Positions 45,769-57,404 of a stretch of 64,000 nt of DNA are shown piece after piece (positions within the stretch are counted from its first letter, which is position 1; each line of letters opens with the position of its first letter). The notes beneath the pieces were generated by a model. It saw nothing but the letters and a program-made list of their open reading frames with translations, was not told the origin of the DNA and did not search any database. Location: assembly GCA_024138025.1 (NCBI GenBank), contig JAMXBD010000092.1, positions 496,001 to 560,000 of the forward strand, in the 5' to 3' direction. The stretch is from Combretum micranthum. Taxonomy: Eukaryota; Streptophyta; Magnoliopsida; Myrtales; Combretaceae. Position numbers and translations under genes: made by a program.

Positions 45769-47016
45769 CATACTTTCCAAAATATCAAATAAAGAAGGTT
45801 TAATGACGAACATGTGAACTTTTGTAAAAAGAACAATAGGTACCTGAACAAAGTTTTTATTGACATTTTTCATACCTAAAATTTGGTTTTAAATGATTTA
45901 GTACCCGAAAAAAGTTTTTTCAAGTAAAAGTCAATGAAAATTCTATTCAAGTATTAAATTATTCAAAACTAAACTTCAGGTATGAAAAATGTTAATAAAA
46001 ACTTTGTTCATGTACCAAATTATTCAAAACCAAACTTTAAGTAACTAATTGTTTTTTTTGCAAAAGTTTATGTACCATTTCCATCATTATCCTAATTAAG
46101 AAAAATAAAGATCGAAAATGGATCTTCTCTACATACTTTCCCTCAATTTTTGTAACTTTTCCCCTTAAAACATAGCTATGTTCAATCAATAGTTTTGAGA
46201 TGATAAGGAAAATGATAGAGGTCATACAATATTTTAAAAATTCAGATAATTTCAAATATTTTAAGATGGAGAAAAGAGATAAGGGAGAGAGTATGAAAAG
46301 TCATTTGACTATATTAACAGGACCTATAACAACAATATTTTATTTTAGTCAGGGCAACAACTCTAAAGAGATAGATTACCTAGCTTTTCCTTCATCTCGT
46401 GTAACATACGATTTAGGAGGGTTGGGGGCTATACGCATTGAAACCACGTATTAATCACTATTATTCTAAAGGAAGTTTTTCTACAGGATAATTTGCCACA
46501 TTTTGGTAAGGCTATATGAATAATGATACGGTATTAAATTTGAACTCAGCTAGAATAAAAACTCAAAATTCATTTGAGTTAATCTCAATCGAACTTTAAT
46601 TTTTTAAACTTGAATTGGACTCAAATAATACTTAATAAGCTTGAGTTCATTTTGATTGGACTTGATTAATCAGGCTCAATTGGACTAAAAGGTAAATTGA
46701 TATTTAGTGGAAATGGTTGTAAATTTTTTTCAATATACGAAAAGCTTTAAAGATAATTTACACTAGAAGATATCAACATTTGAAAATAAGCTCATTCAAA
46801 ATACCAACATTTTAGGTGGACAAGAAAATAAATCAACATTCCACAAAAAGAATCAAATAAAGTATCAATATTTTATAGTCATTTGAGTATTAATATTTAA
46901 ATTAGTTTTCAATTAATTTTCCTCAGCAATCAATTACTATTAATTTGTTTGACTTATTTTATGAAATATTGAATTTTTTTTCTAATCACTTGAAATGTTA
47001 ATGCCTTAAATGAATA
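45769..47016. other. Intergenic DNA with one MITE, no gene
   Basis: Apart from the inverted-repeat element at 45802-46089 I see only AT-rich DNA. Frames 46037-46255 and 46200-46454 are opposite-strand neighbours without family resemblance. Confidence 0.55.
45802..46089. mobile_element. Inverted-repeat MITE
   Basis: About 288 bp. A 62-base arm (45840-45902, GGTACCTGAACAAAGTTTTT to the TTTAAATGATTTA region) is repeated in reverse complement at 45955-46017, and the outer ends (ATGTGAACTTTTGT at 45812; reverse complement of GCAAAAGTTTATGTACC at 46060-46076) also pair. The whole can fold into a long hairpin. AAAATGGTACATGAACTTTTGC-type phrases are typical of plant MITEs. No coding capacity; superfamily not assigned. 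Confidence 0.65.
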
Positions 47017-49084
47017 TGCAACACCTAACTGAATGTATTATAACCTGCCACGTGTCCTCAACATAGATTGACACACTAAGACTAGAAACACTAATTTACA
47101 ATGATAATATAATATAGCTCCAAATACTCTGATAAGAAGGAAACTTCTCAAATATTTTAGTCATAATCTTGAACAATCATATTGGCAAAAACCTTACATC
47201 ATCATAAACCAATTTAATAACTTTATAAGAAATTCCTAAAACATCAAGAAATTATAAAAACTAGAATCCAACTCCAAAAGATTTTCATAACTAATTAAAA
47301 TATTTTAAAGTCTTCAATTCCATTTATTATAACTTTAGATCTTCTAATAATCAATTGGGAAATTAGCACCACTATCGTCATCCTCCTTATCTATGTACAC
47401 ATCATAAATAGAAAGGTTTAACAATACCGGATCTTTATCTGTTCCTGAAAAAGATAAAAAGGTAAGCATAAAGGCTCTATATGCCAAACCACAAACACAT
47501 GCACATGAATCGGCATCATGCAATATCACATGCACTTTATTAACTAATGCAACAAGCATAGTTTATTATCTTTTATTAGCCAATAAACAACACAATTTAG
47601 AATCATTTGCAACTAGTTATAAACCTAGAGTAACTCATGACCCCATAAAAAACAAGTTTTATATAAAATAGTTTGACATATATATATATTGGTGTTGGAT
47701 GCGATCCACCCACCCACCCACCTGAGATACTATACTCGCACTACTCTTAAACTAGCGGAATCATCTTTGTGTGCAACTCCAATAGGGACAATGACACACA
47801 TAGATCATCAGAATGTCAATGTTAGTATCATAGTCTATCTGGTCTTTACTAACCATAGCCAAGTACAAGCAACAAATAATTTAATTATAAGCCAAATAGA
47901 ATTAGGTTAATTTATAATTTCTAGCCTATAAGCACATATAACAAGTAATTTAAGGTGTATTTGAAATGCTCTTTATGAATAGAAACTCTATTTCACCAAG
48001 AACTCCTTTAGAAACAAAAACCTTAATTCCTAAAACACCTTATCACAAGTAAATTCCAATTCAAAACTTCAAAACTTGGTTTCATAAAATACATAGAATT
48101 CTTTAATCACCTAAACCCTAAACTTACATAACTATTAACCCAAATATACAAGAATTACAATTCCTAGATTCATACACCTTTTTTCTTTGAATTGTAAAGC
48201 CATAAAATCCTCAAGCACCACAATTTAGGGTTTTCTTCCAAATTTCTCCAAGAACTTTTACTTCTATCAACCAATACAAATACTTTAACAAAATATCATA
48301 CTTTAGATCATCAAAAGGATTAAAAGAATGAACTTACCAATTCTCTTGATTGCAAAATCACAAAGTCTCCAAAAATATATAGTTCCTCCAAAAACTCTTC
48401 CAAACCCTAAAATTCCTTCCAACGGAATTCAAACAAATTTCAGAAAAAGAAATCATTTTTATATCTCTACAAGGATTGAAAATATTTACTTACCTAGGAT
48501 TTTGATTCTTGATCCTCTTGGATTGTAGAACACAAAACTCCTACAAGACTTAGGGTTTTTCTCCCAAAAACCTGATTCCCTTCATCCAAATGATTATTTT
48601 AGGAAAGATAGCACTTTTAGTCCATCAAAGGGGAATATAGAAGGATCAATTACCTATTCTTGGTTCTTCTTCCTTGATGCAAGATTATAGGTTGAGAGGA
48701 TGTCTTAAGGTTTTCTAAAGCATACGAGAGGTTTTAAAGAAAAAAAAATGAGGCTTAGGTCACCTAAAAGACAAAGAAAACATTAAAAAATCTCAAGACA
48801 AGATGGCTAGCAGCCTTTTTAATTCAAAAACAATTTCTAGACATAAAGGTTAGCATGTACGCTAGTAGGGTACATGCCAAGGCTGGTGGCGTAAAAGCCC
48901 AATGCCGATGGCCTTGCAAGCAGCTTATACTGCTTCTTCTTGTCTTCAATCACATGATTGCCATGTGACAAAACATTCATATATATATATATATATATAT
49001 ATTATGGTTAACAATAAAACCCTCTTATTTTATTCCAAATGACATATTTTTCCTTCATTATAATTTATTTATCTTTATATTACA
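47017..49084 (-). repeat. 3' LTR of the 47-53 kb element
   Basis: 2068 bp, ends TGCAACACC and TTATATTACA. Matches to the 5' LTR include CCACGTGTCCTC near 47047 and the CATAGATCATCAG...GTCTTTACT block near 47801-47850 against 52031-52080. A (TA)n run lies at about 48981-49003. More diverged than the 5' LTR is from the solo LTR, which casts some doubt on pairing. Confidence 0.65.
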
Positions 49085-49100
49085 TTTCCCCCCTCCTAAA

Positions 49101-51196
49101 AGAAACTTTCATCCTCGAAAGTTACCTAGATTTTTGTAACTCCTTAAATTCCTTGTTTCCAACTCCATAATTTATGCTTCCATCTCCTTTTTGGCATTTA
49201 GTTACTTTTTGTTCAACTACTGATTTCTCATACCATATTCTCCTATTTTCAAAACTCATTTTCTTGTTTTCTCAATTAATTATCTCTGTCGACTATACCA
49301 CAATTCAATTAATGCCTCCATAACTCATACATTCATTGTATAAATTTGCTACATTCCATTCACATCTACATGATATGCTTCAAGATTATCATTCAAACTT
49401 TTTGTTTTCGTCAATCACTTTTCCTATTGAAAATCTTTCTTACACAAAATCTCCAACTCAATCCTCGATATCTAGATTCTTAATGCACTTTGGTTCTATA
49501 ATTATCACTCCTACAGATCCATCTATTTCGTCAATAATATATGATTATTCTTCACCTGGTTTTATATTCTTCCACTCCTATTCATTCTATTTCTTGGCAA
49601 AAGATTTTCCTTTGTTTGAATACTTATATCTCTTTAACTTCATAAGCTAACCATCACCTCCAAAACAACTATATATTACACTATAGAAAATTCAATCCAA
49701 CTCATTATCATGATTTAATCATCATACCTTACCTCTAATTACCGCTACTTCCATGAAAACCTCCTTAAAACATATCACTTTAAAATTCCTTAATTAATAT
49801 TTAAAAAACTAAAATCATGAAATTAAAATTTTAACATCAACTCTAAAGATCAAAACTCACTTTTTTCTATTACCCTTAGATTTCTCATACCTTACAACTC
49901 ACTAAGATCATATTTCCTTCTAGTAATTTCTGTTCCACATGTCTGTTCATATCTTCATGAGATTCAAATAATCTGATATCTAGTTATCTCAATACTTTTC
50001 ATCTATTCTTCAATATGATCTTTTTCACTTAGTTTCATTCCTCAACATGATCTTTCTCACTTATTTTCATGACTACAATATTATATCTATCAAGCTAACA
50101 ATCCAATCATCAATCATCTATGAGGATTTTCACACTTCTTAGTTATAACATTAATTCCTTCTGGTCAACTCTCGTCCTTCATCTTTTTACCCTTAAAACT
50201 TTTGTCTATTCAGTTCCTTTATTTTGTCATCTTATCTCCATAGCATTATTTACTTTCTTCTCATTTTCATTAGTCATATTCTTTACCTTTCTGACCATTC
50301 TTTCTCTTACTAATATATGTTATCTCAAATTTTACTATAATTCAAATTAAATACATTTTTAATCACAATATGAGAATTTTCTCCACTTTTACACAAATTT
50401 TCAATGTAGTAATTGGATTATTCTCCACTTTCTTTAGCAGTTACTACTATGTAGTTCAAACTTATACATAAACTAATCTCCATCCGTAAACTAAACTCCA
50501 CTTCCTAATAGTATGTTTATAAACAAACATTCCAGCATATATTCATCACACTCATTACATACAGATACAATGATCTAGAAATTCATGAAAAAATATCAAA
50601 GATTACTTAAACACCATACATGAGTATAGAGAGCTTACCTGCAGCAGTATTCAGCTTAGATGTATCGCTATGCTAAAGGGAATAAACCTTAGTTGGGGCT
50701 CTCTGTCCTTGATCCTGAGGTTATCCTATCTAAATTCCTAGAACCACTAGCCTACTAGGCTCCTTACAATTTATGGCCTTCCTCATTGTCCACACTTAAA
50801 ACAAAACATTCGTAGAAGAACTCTCTTAGTACAAAACCTATGGTTGGATCAACAGTTCAAGATGCTAAGGGGATTTGTCTTGGTAAAAGATCGACCTCTT
50901 CTCCTTGTCTTAGGTAAAGATGCTAGATATCTTAAGGTATAACCATCCAAAAGGATCAAAACACTATGGGACTACAAGATATGATCTTACTAACACAAAC
51001 AAGCATATCTCCACAAAATAAAAAGGTAATCCAACTGAAGGATCAAAACTCTATAACTATAGGATGAAAACAACACTTTTCTAGATAAGATCAAGAACCC
51101 TAATGTATTATACCCCTCTCATCATTACTCACCGACATAAAGAGTCAAAACTTAAATCTAATAGATCATAACCTATAGCTATGATAACAATTAAGC
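49101..51196 (-). other. Internal region of the 47-53 kb element, gag relic only
   Basis: T/C-rich on the plus strand. Frames 49336-49650 and 50120-50350 are hydrophobic low-complexity translations without a domain. The one gag sign is the Cys-rich relic at 50765-50806 on the minus strand. No protease, RT or integrase block could be found in any frame. Confidence 0.55.
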
Positions 51197-53417
51197 TGTA
51201 ACGCCCTAAAATAAGGCATTACAACCCACCACGTATCCTCTCTTGAATGGGACACGCTAAGGCTCTAATATCCACAAATATACAATTATAACCTGTAACC
51301 TCACACGTAGGGTATCTCATAAGATACTCAACACAATCCGTATAATCTGGAACATAGCTTCTGATCAAACTTCTAATTTAACACAATCATACAAGTTGGT
51401 AATACCAAGCTAACTAAACTAAACCACCAATTCACATGAAAACCTTCTTTACAACCTAGAACTTCCTACAACATAAAATCCTAAAATCTTTACATAAAAC
51501 ATAGAACATAAAACATAAACAGATAATTTCCAAGTCTTCAATATATCTAAATACTTCTCTCCTTCCATAAACCTGTAAACTGCAATCTAACTCTCAGTTA
51601 GGTAGTCAGTCCACTATCGCTATCCCTCTGATCAAAGAACATATCATAACTTGAAAATCATATACAATGTCTTCAGCACTTGTACTTGAAATTTAAAAAG
51701 TGAGCTGTGAAGCCCAGTATGATAACTCCAATCTCTTAAAGCAAATGCAAATGCACACACAACAGATTTCTATATCAAATGCACTTAGTCTAATGCAAGC
51801 AATCAATTTGTTATCTTTTTATAGCCAGCAAATCAACATAGTTCAAAACTATGTATACTCTAGTCTCGAACTCGAAGTAACTTAGACTCCTCTTTAAAAA
51901 CAACCAACTCTTTGAAAATAAGGTAATTATATACATATGTGGATAAATGGGTACTCCCCAAACATCTCCGTTTCCCCTTAATTCTACCGGAATCATCTCT
52001 ATACACGAGTCCATTCGAGACAACCTCACACATAGATCATCAGGGTGTCTCATCAGTATCACTGTCTGCCAGGTCTTTACTGGTCAAAGCCAAACACAAC
52101 CAAGCAAACAATTATTAAGTCGAATAGAATTAAGTTCATTATAAAGTTCTATCCTTACAACCAATTAAGCAATACTAATCTTACAAGCAAAACAATAAGC
52201 AAGGATTGGTCGTACCTTTCTCAATTTCAGAAATACAATTCAAATCCTCAAATCCGATATCAACAACAACAACAACAACAAAGACAACCCGAACTCCACA
52301 AACTCCTACATCAACACCAACAACAATTCCACAAACACCAAATATCCTGAGAAGAAATCTCAGCTATTTGCACCATCTACTCCAATCAAACTCCACAAAT
52401 ATCCTCAAGAACAACAATGACTACACAAAACTCCACAAACACTAAATATTTCACCAAAACCTTAATTTGCATAACATAAAGAACGTATAAGGATCATCTA
52501 ATCATACATTGATTAACACCATCATAATGGAGATACAACTTATCGATTTAGATCATCATGAACCCAATCTACATCTACCAAATTCGGATTTCACCCAAAG
52601 CTAAGGTTTCCTTTATGCAAACAACCATAAAGTCCTTAGAACTTGCATGAAATTCGCATAAAACTTGTATGAGAACATTATACTTACTTGTTTAAACCAT
52701 AAAACTCACTCCTCATCTAACCGAGATAGATTAAATCTGAGATCTTAATCCTTCCCAAGTTTTCCTTCAAGAACACAACAAAACCCTAAAAAATTTTACA
52801 TAAATCCGAGAAAGACATGTTATAGATGGATTATGATCACTCACCTTTGATCAAACTCGCCTTAAAATAAAGCCTTAGCACTTGAATATCAAGAACAGAC
52901 CTTACATGCTCAAAGGAAGAAATAAAACGAAGAAGAAACATCTGCTAAAAACCGTTGTTCGTGCTGCATATTTATAGAATTTTGTTCCTATGCCGGCAAA
53001 CTAAATCCCTATGCTGGTGGCGTAGGATCCCCAGGAGGCGGCGTTCAATGTGCAACAAAAATCCTTGCATCGTTCAAAATGTCGTACGCCGGCAAAATCT
53101 AAGGCAACATCGACGGCGTTCGACTCCGGCATTAGACAATAACGCTTATGTTCCAAATCAATGCTGATAATCACAAACACACACTCCGGCGTTCGACTCC
53201 GGTATAAGAAAATTTGTCACTGTGGACATCCTACGTAAGTATATATGCCGTCGGCGTACTCCTTTCAGAAGGCAACATTGGATCTATAAAAAATTACAGA
53301 CATGCGCATTTTCAACAAATGTAAATCCAAACACAAATTAAACTCACTTAACTCATCTTTTGACCTTCCTCTTATCTTATATCATCTCATGATTGTCCAT
53401 GCAATTTATATGTTACA
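51197..53417 (-). repeat. 5' LTR of the 47-53 kb element
   Basis: 2221 bp. Plus-strand ends are TGTAACGCCC and TATGTTACA, so both termini carry TGTAAC. TGTAACGCCCTAAAATAAGG followed by CATTACA forms a terminal hairpin (51197-51223). The TATA box (reverse complement of CATATTTATA, 52967-52976) is at the same relative place as in the solo LTR at 43651. Two GCCGGC sites lie at 52992 and 53088. Frames such as 52045-52350 are repeat-derived. Confidence 0.75.
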
Positions 53418-53788
53418 TTATATCTATTGTATTTTAGGGTTTTTGTATTTATTATTTTACCTTTTTAGGATTTTCATGTAATAGTATAAATAGGCCTTTA
53501 AGCTTGTCTTTGTATACATAACTGATATTTTGACATCTTTGATACTGAATTGAGAAGATTTTCTCTGAATTTGCAATTGCTTAGCAATTGTATGATTGAA
53601 TTCACATTTTGAAATCAATCATCGAATTGGTTTCTGCTATTCAATGCTTCTGTGTTGCACCAGATTGGTATCAGAGCAGGTAAAATCCTGCGGAGATGTC
53701 GATAGACTAAATAATAGGAGGCTGTAGTATTCCTGACGGTGTTTGGGGTACGAAAGTCCTACGTTATGAGCGATCAACACGAAGGGCG

Positions 53789-54430
53789 GTGTTGGAGAAC
53801 ATGGATCAGAGATTCCAACATATGGAACAGTTCTTTAATGACCTGATCAATCGATCTGATGCCAATAGGAATAGGAATAATTGTGGGAGACGACCAAGGG
53901 CAGAGTATGTGTGCGGCAATCCTGTTATTAGACCTGTTGTTGTGAAATATAGATTACAAACTCATAAAAGTAATGAATTTGAAACAAATTTTAATAGTAG
54001 TTGGAATGGTTATGATTGTAGATATAATTATGATGAAAGAGGTCAGGCGAATTGTAGTGGTATATATAGATAGAGGTCGTAATTTTGATGATTATTATGA
54101 AGATATGAAAGAATGTGGAAGGAATAATTTCAAGTGAGAGATAAATATTCCATATTTTAGAGGAGATTTAGGGATTAAGGAATTTGTTGATTGGGTTACT
54201 GAGGTTGAGAGGATCTTTGAATGTATAGAGATGCCTGAAGAGAAAAAGGTGAAATTGGTGGTTTGTAGATTAAAAGGCTATGCTTCTATTTAGTGGGAGA
54301 GATTGCAAAAAAAGCTCAGCCGTGAAGGAAAAACCTATTAGAATATGGTTTATGATGAAATACTTATTGAAAAATGAATTCCATCCTCTTAATTATGAGG
54401 AAACCATGTTTCAATAGGACCACCAATTTC
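53789..54430 (+). pseudogene. gag relic of the gag-only element
   Basis: The open piece 53789-54073 begins MLENMDQRFQHMEQFFNDLI, a coiled-coil gag head, then Arg/Asn-rich sequence. After a stop, IDWVTEVERIFECIEMPEEK (about 54186-54246) and KLVVCRLKGYAS are the gypsy gag core (WxxxVExxFxxxxxPExxK). Stops at about 54071, 54292 and 54376 break it. Confidence 0.7.
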
Positions 54431-54444
54431 ATCAAGAATAAAAA

Positions 54445-55113
54445 GTGATACATGAATATCCTGCAAAGATTTTGAAGTCGGTAGAGAATGCTGATTTGAA
54501 AGGAGAAGAAGTTCCTAATGCAAAAGAGTATGGGAAAGAACATATTGAAGAGAGTCCTAAAGAGACCTCATTCAAATCTTTAGCAACTATCCCTCCTAAA
54601 GTAGATAGAAAACTTGTAGATGAGAAGATTGAATACCCACCAGTTATTTCCACTGAACCTGATAAAAATGGGTCTATTCTTGATACACTGCTTGAAATTG
54701 CCACAAGAAATATTGAGACTCCGGAAGTCGTTGAAAATAAACCTATAAAAACACTGTTACAAGAGGAGAAACCAAAAGTGAAAGCGATCGTAAAAGAAGA
54801 AAAGAAGGAATGCAAAAGGGATTCTCCTATTGGGATTCGTCATTCTATTGATCGGGATGGAAATGTTACTGATCTTTTTCCATTCCATTACGATGATTCT
54901 CCATTATATCTGGAAGAAAACTCGAGGTCAAGTTCTTCTCAGTGGGAGAGAATGATGCTGGCGATAAACATCTATACCGCTAGATTACAAAGAAACGTCG
55001 CCGGCCTTGGAAGAAATGCCACCGATGTTGGAAGATATGTCGTCGGCCTTGGAAGAAATGTCGCCGATGGTGGAAGATACGTCGTCGTCGTTGGATCCGA
55101 CCTACATTACTAA
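54445..55113 (+). CDS. 222-aa acidic frame with C-terminal heptad repeats
   Basis: Residues 1-130 are rich in Glu, Lys, Ile and Pro (KEYGKEHIEESPKETSFK; PKVKAIVKEEKKECKRDS), without knuckle, protease or polymerase motifs. Residues 185-218 are a 7-residue repeat (VAGLGRN, ATDVGRY, VVGLGRN, VADGGRY) encoded by the 21-bp minisatellite at 54997-55095. It could be the tail of the gag polyprotein in an element whose pol was replaced. I recognise no family. The frame is the longest uninterrupted one in this element. Expression is unproven. Confidence 0.4.
   Translation: MIHEYPAKILKSVENADLKGEEVPNAKEYGKEHIEESPKETSFKSLATIPPKVDRKLVDEKIEYPPVISTEPDKNGSILDTLLEIATRNIETPEVVENKPIKTLLQEEKPKVKAIVKEEKKECKRDSPIGIRHSIDRDGNVTDLFPFHYDDSPLYLEENSRSSSSQWERMMLAINIYTARLQRNVAGLGRNATDVGRYVVGLGRNVADGGRYVVVVGSDLHY
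54997..55095 (+). repeat. 21-bp coding minisatellite, 4.7 copies
   Basis: Units start GTCGCCGGCCTTGGAAGAAAT, GCCACCGATGTTGGAAGATAT, GTCGTCGGCCTTGGAAGAAAT, GTCGCCGATGGTGGAAGATA and GTCGTCGTCGTTGGA. Odd and even units resemble each other more than neighbours, giving a 42-bp super-period. All units keep the frame and encode GRN/GRY-ended heptads. Confidence 0.85.
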
Positions 55114-55542
55114 CAGTTTTATCTTTTGAATTTTCAAATCGTCAGCATTAATTACAATCCGCTAATTTTTATTACTAGTCAACTTATTATTTTCTTTTTT
55201 AGATTTGTATTTATTATTTGTCTTTATTATTAGTCAATATTGTATTAATTATTTACCATTTTAAGGATTTTGTTGATTTTTTTCCTTTTTCTTGAGATCA
55301 TATCTATTGTATTTTAGGGGTTTTGTATTTATTATTTTACCTTTTTAGGATTTTCATGTAATAGTATAAATAGGCTTTTAGGCTCGTGTTTATATACATA
55401 ACTGATATTTTGACATCTTTGATATTGAATTGAGAATATTTTATCTAAATTTGCAATTGCTTAGCAATTGTATGATTAAGTTCACATTTTGAAATCAATC
55501 GTCAAATTGGTTTCTGTTATTCAACGCTTCCACGCTGCATCA

Positions 55543-56269
55543 CTAAGGAGAGAGAGTGTTAAGCAACTCTACAAAGAACCTATTTTATTGTTGAAGAGGC
55601 TAAACAACATGCAATAAGGATGCACTAAAAAGATATATATTCGTAAAACTTATAACGAAGCTTTCAAGATACCGTAAAGCTATGAAGTCCCTAAAATTTC
55701 TTATTATAAAGCTAGTATTTTCTTAATAGCTTCAACATAAAAAAGAATTAGAAAGAGATCTTCTTAAAATATTAAAAGATCGTAATGCCCAGCGAAACAT
55801 AAAGGAGTAACAATTAATATCAAATGGTTCTAGCCTAACTTGTCTATGTCGTCATCTCCATCCATAATATCATCAAACCTTCCATATATAAATCATAGTT
55901 CTAATAATCTGAACTATCAAGATACAAAAAAAAAATCTTAAAAGAGGATGGTAGTAAAACCCATTATAGTAACTACTGCGTACATACGCAGTCAAATGCC
56001 AAGCCACATGTTTACCTAAAATTTCTAGTGTGGCAAATGAACACAAACCATGTCACGTTTAAGTTGATATAAAGTTTGGTGCAATAAAAAAAACACAAGT
56101 CATTTGAGACACATTTTTGAAGTTGATTTTGAAAGTGTGAACCCATGAATGCGCACCAAAGACTAATTTGGAAACTGTGGAACCATAAGTGCCCCTAAAT
56201 TTTAGTAATTAAAAGTGTAAACTCATTTCACTCTTTATAGATTATTTTTGGAAAGCGTGGGGCAACTCC
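55543..56269. other. Intergenic DNA, nothing recognised
   Basis: AT-rich stretch between the gag-only element and the unit B copia fragment; no frame with a recognisable domain, no repeat partner seen in the window. Confidence 0.5.
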
Positions 56270-56940
56270 CTAGTGTTTCAGTTTTATAAGAGTGGAATTG
56301 TAGATATATTCTTTCTTCAAGCAATTCCAGATTTCATGGACTATCTTCAACATCATGATTTTGGTGAAAATTGTAGATGAGACAGTTGCAAACGGATTTT
56401 CTTTGGCTTTCAATTTCCTTTGTTTCCTCTCTTTATGAAGTTTCATATGAGCAACTATTGGATTATTTAGAAGAGAAGGAATTTCATATTCTTGTTCAAC
56501 GGACTCCCACAAATCATTTGCATCAAGGTAGGCTTCCATCTTGATAGCCACACTAATTCGTTCCATCAAATATCGAAGGTGTAGCTTAATAGGTGGATCG
56601 AAGGAACTTCCTAAATTTATTGTAATTGGTTTGTAGGTTCTAATTGTAAATTGTAAGTGTTTGGCAAAGGTGTTTAAGCTCTCAACTTCACAAATCCTTC
56701 AAGATAATTGCTCTGATACCAATTTGTTGGTAAATAGATGCTGAATATATTTGGGAATTGTAGAAATATTACTTCGTCCAATGACAGAAGCATCAATTTA
56801 TATAGTAAATTTTGAAATTGAAATGCAGGAAAATCTGCTACGTATTGATATAATATTAATTGAAATTTATTTGCCTAATAAATAGAAATAAAACAAACGT
56901 TGACAGGATCAAAGTCAGTCAACAACAATGTTTTCAACCA
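56270..56940 (-). mobile_element. Copia LTR-gag fragment at the edge of unit B
   Basis: On the minus strand: LTR 56940-56725 (216 bp), tRNA-Met primer site (reverse complement of GCTCTGATACCA, 56710-56721), leader, and gag N-terminus (56569-56270: KMEAYLDANDLWESV, KERKQRKLKAK, VHEIWNCLKKEY). It is the same element end as 9682-10298 in unit A, so the insertion came before the A/B duplication. Here the primer site survives; in A it is deleted. It breaks off near 56270. Confidence 0.8.
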
Positions 56941-57097
56941 GAATAGTTCAAGTTCAGTAACAATGTCTACGGAGTTCTTCCTTTGAGCTTATGCACAAGG
57001 CCATGTCATCATCAGTTGAATATTGCTTCACTTCACATGTCATTGGAAACATTGTGACCATACATAATTTCCTCAGCCGGTAAATTCTTGAGATTAT

Positions 57098-57404
57098 TGT
57101 TGAAAATAAAAGGCTTGAAAAAAAACAGCAAGCAAAGAAAGAAATATGCATGATAAATTGATGAACTCCCATAACAATTTTATTTAGCTGCTAAGTCTTA
57201 AATACAGAATAGAAATGTAACTAAAATACGAAAATAAAGGAATAATTCCGCTACCAGAAAAATGCTCCTAAAAATAAGACACTTACTAACAAACCCGTAA
57301 GAATAGGACTCTTAACAACAAATTATTGACTGATTAAACTACTGACATAAGACTACTAAATTATTGACTTCTAATGAAGTCAGATTTATGCATTAACAGT
57401 AACA
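57098..57404 (-). repeat. 3' LTR of the young copia
   Basis: 307 bp. The polyprotein stop (57386-57388) lies 16-18 bases inside this LTR, so the last few codons are LTR-encoded. Confidence 0.92.

Larger units (their letters stand above)
47017..53417 (-). mobile_element. Old gypsy-type LTR element lacking pol, with LTRs over 2 kb
   Basis: On the minus strand: 5' LTR 53417-51197, decayed tRNA-Met primer site directly inside (TGTTATCATAGCT against TGGTATCAGAGCC, about 51180-51192), internal 51196-49085, polypurine tract (reverse complement of TTTCCCCCCTCCTAAA, 49085-49100) preceded by a TCGAGGATGAAAG tail typical of gypsy polyprotein ends, then 3' LTR 49084-47017. The interior (2.1 kb) keeps only a broken knuckle (CFKCGQ...GHKL, about 50765-50806). 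LTRs are recognisably homologous but heavily diverged. Flanks GAATA / TTATA match at 3 of 5. It could be a large non-autonomous derivative or an internally deleted element. Confidence 0.7.
53418..55542 (+). mobile_element. Gag-only non-autonomous LTR element
   Basis: A 5' LTR portion (53418-53662) and its 3' LTR counterpart (about 55298-55542) match closely over some 240 bases, both with TAGTATAAATAGGC (TATA) and a GCTTAGCAATTGTATGATT block. A perfect tRNA-Met primer site TGGTATCAGAGC is at 53666-53677. The left LTR is cut off where the 47-53 kb element ends, so its U3 is missing; the start of the 3' LTR is therefore not fixed (after 55113). The interior has a gypsy-like gag relic and an acidic frame; no pol. 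The gag content and tRNA-Met site fit a gypsy derivative. Confidence 0.72.

Noticed and set aside
52045..52350. 101-codon frame with a homologue at 44345-44674 (minus)
   Set aside because: The similarity is explained by the two being copies of the same long LTR; the frames end in a CAA/ACA simple repeat and carry no known domain.
54432..54815. 127-codon minus-strand Ser/Phe-rich frame
   Set aside because: Antisense shadow of the acidic frame in the gag-only element; no domain.
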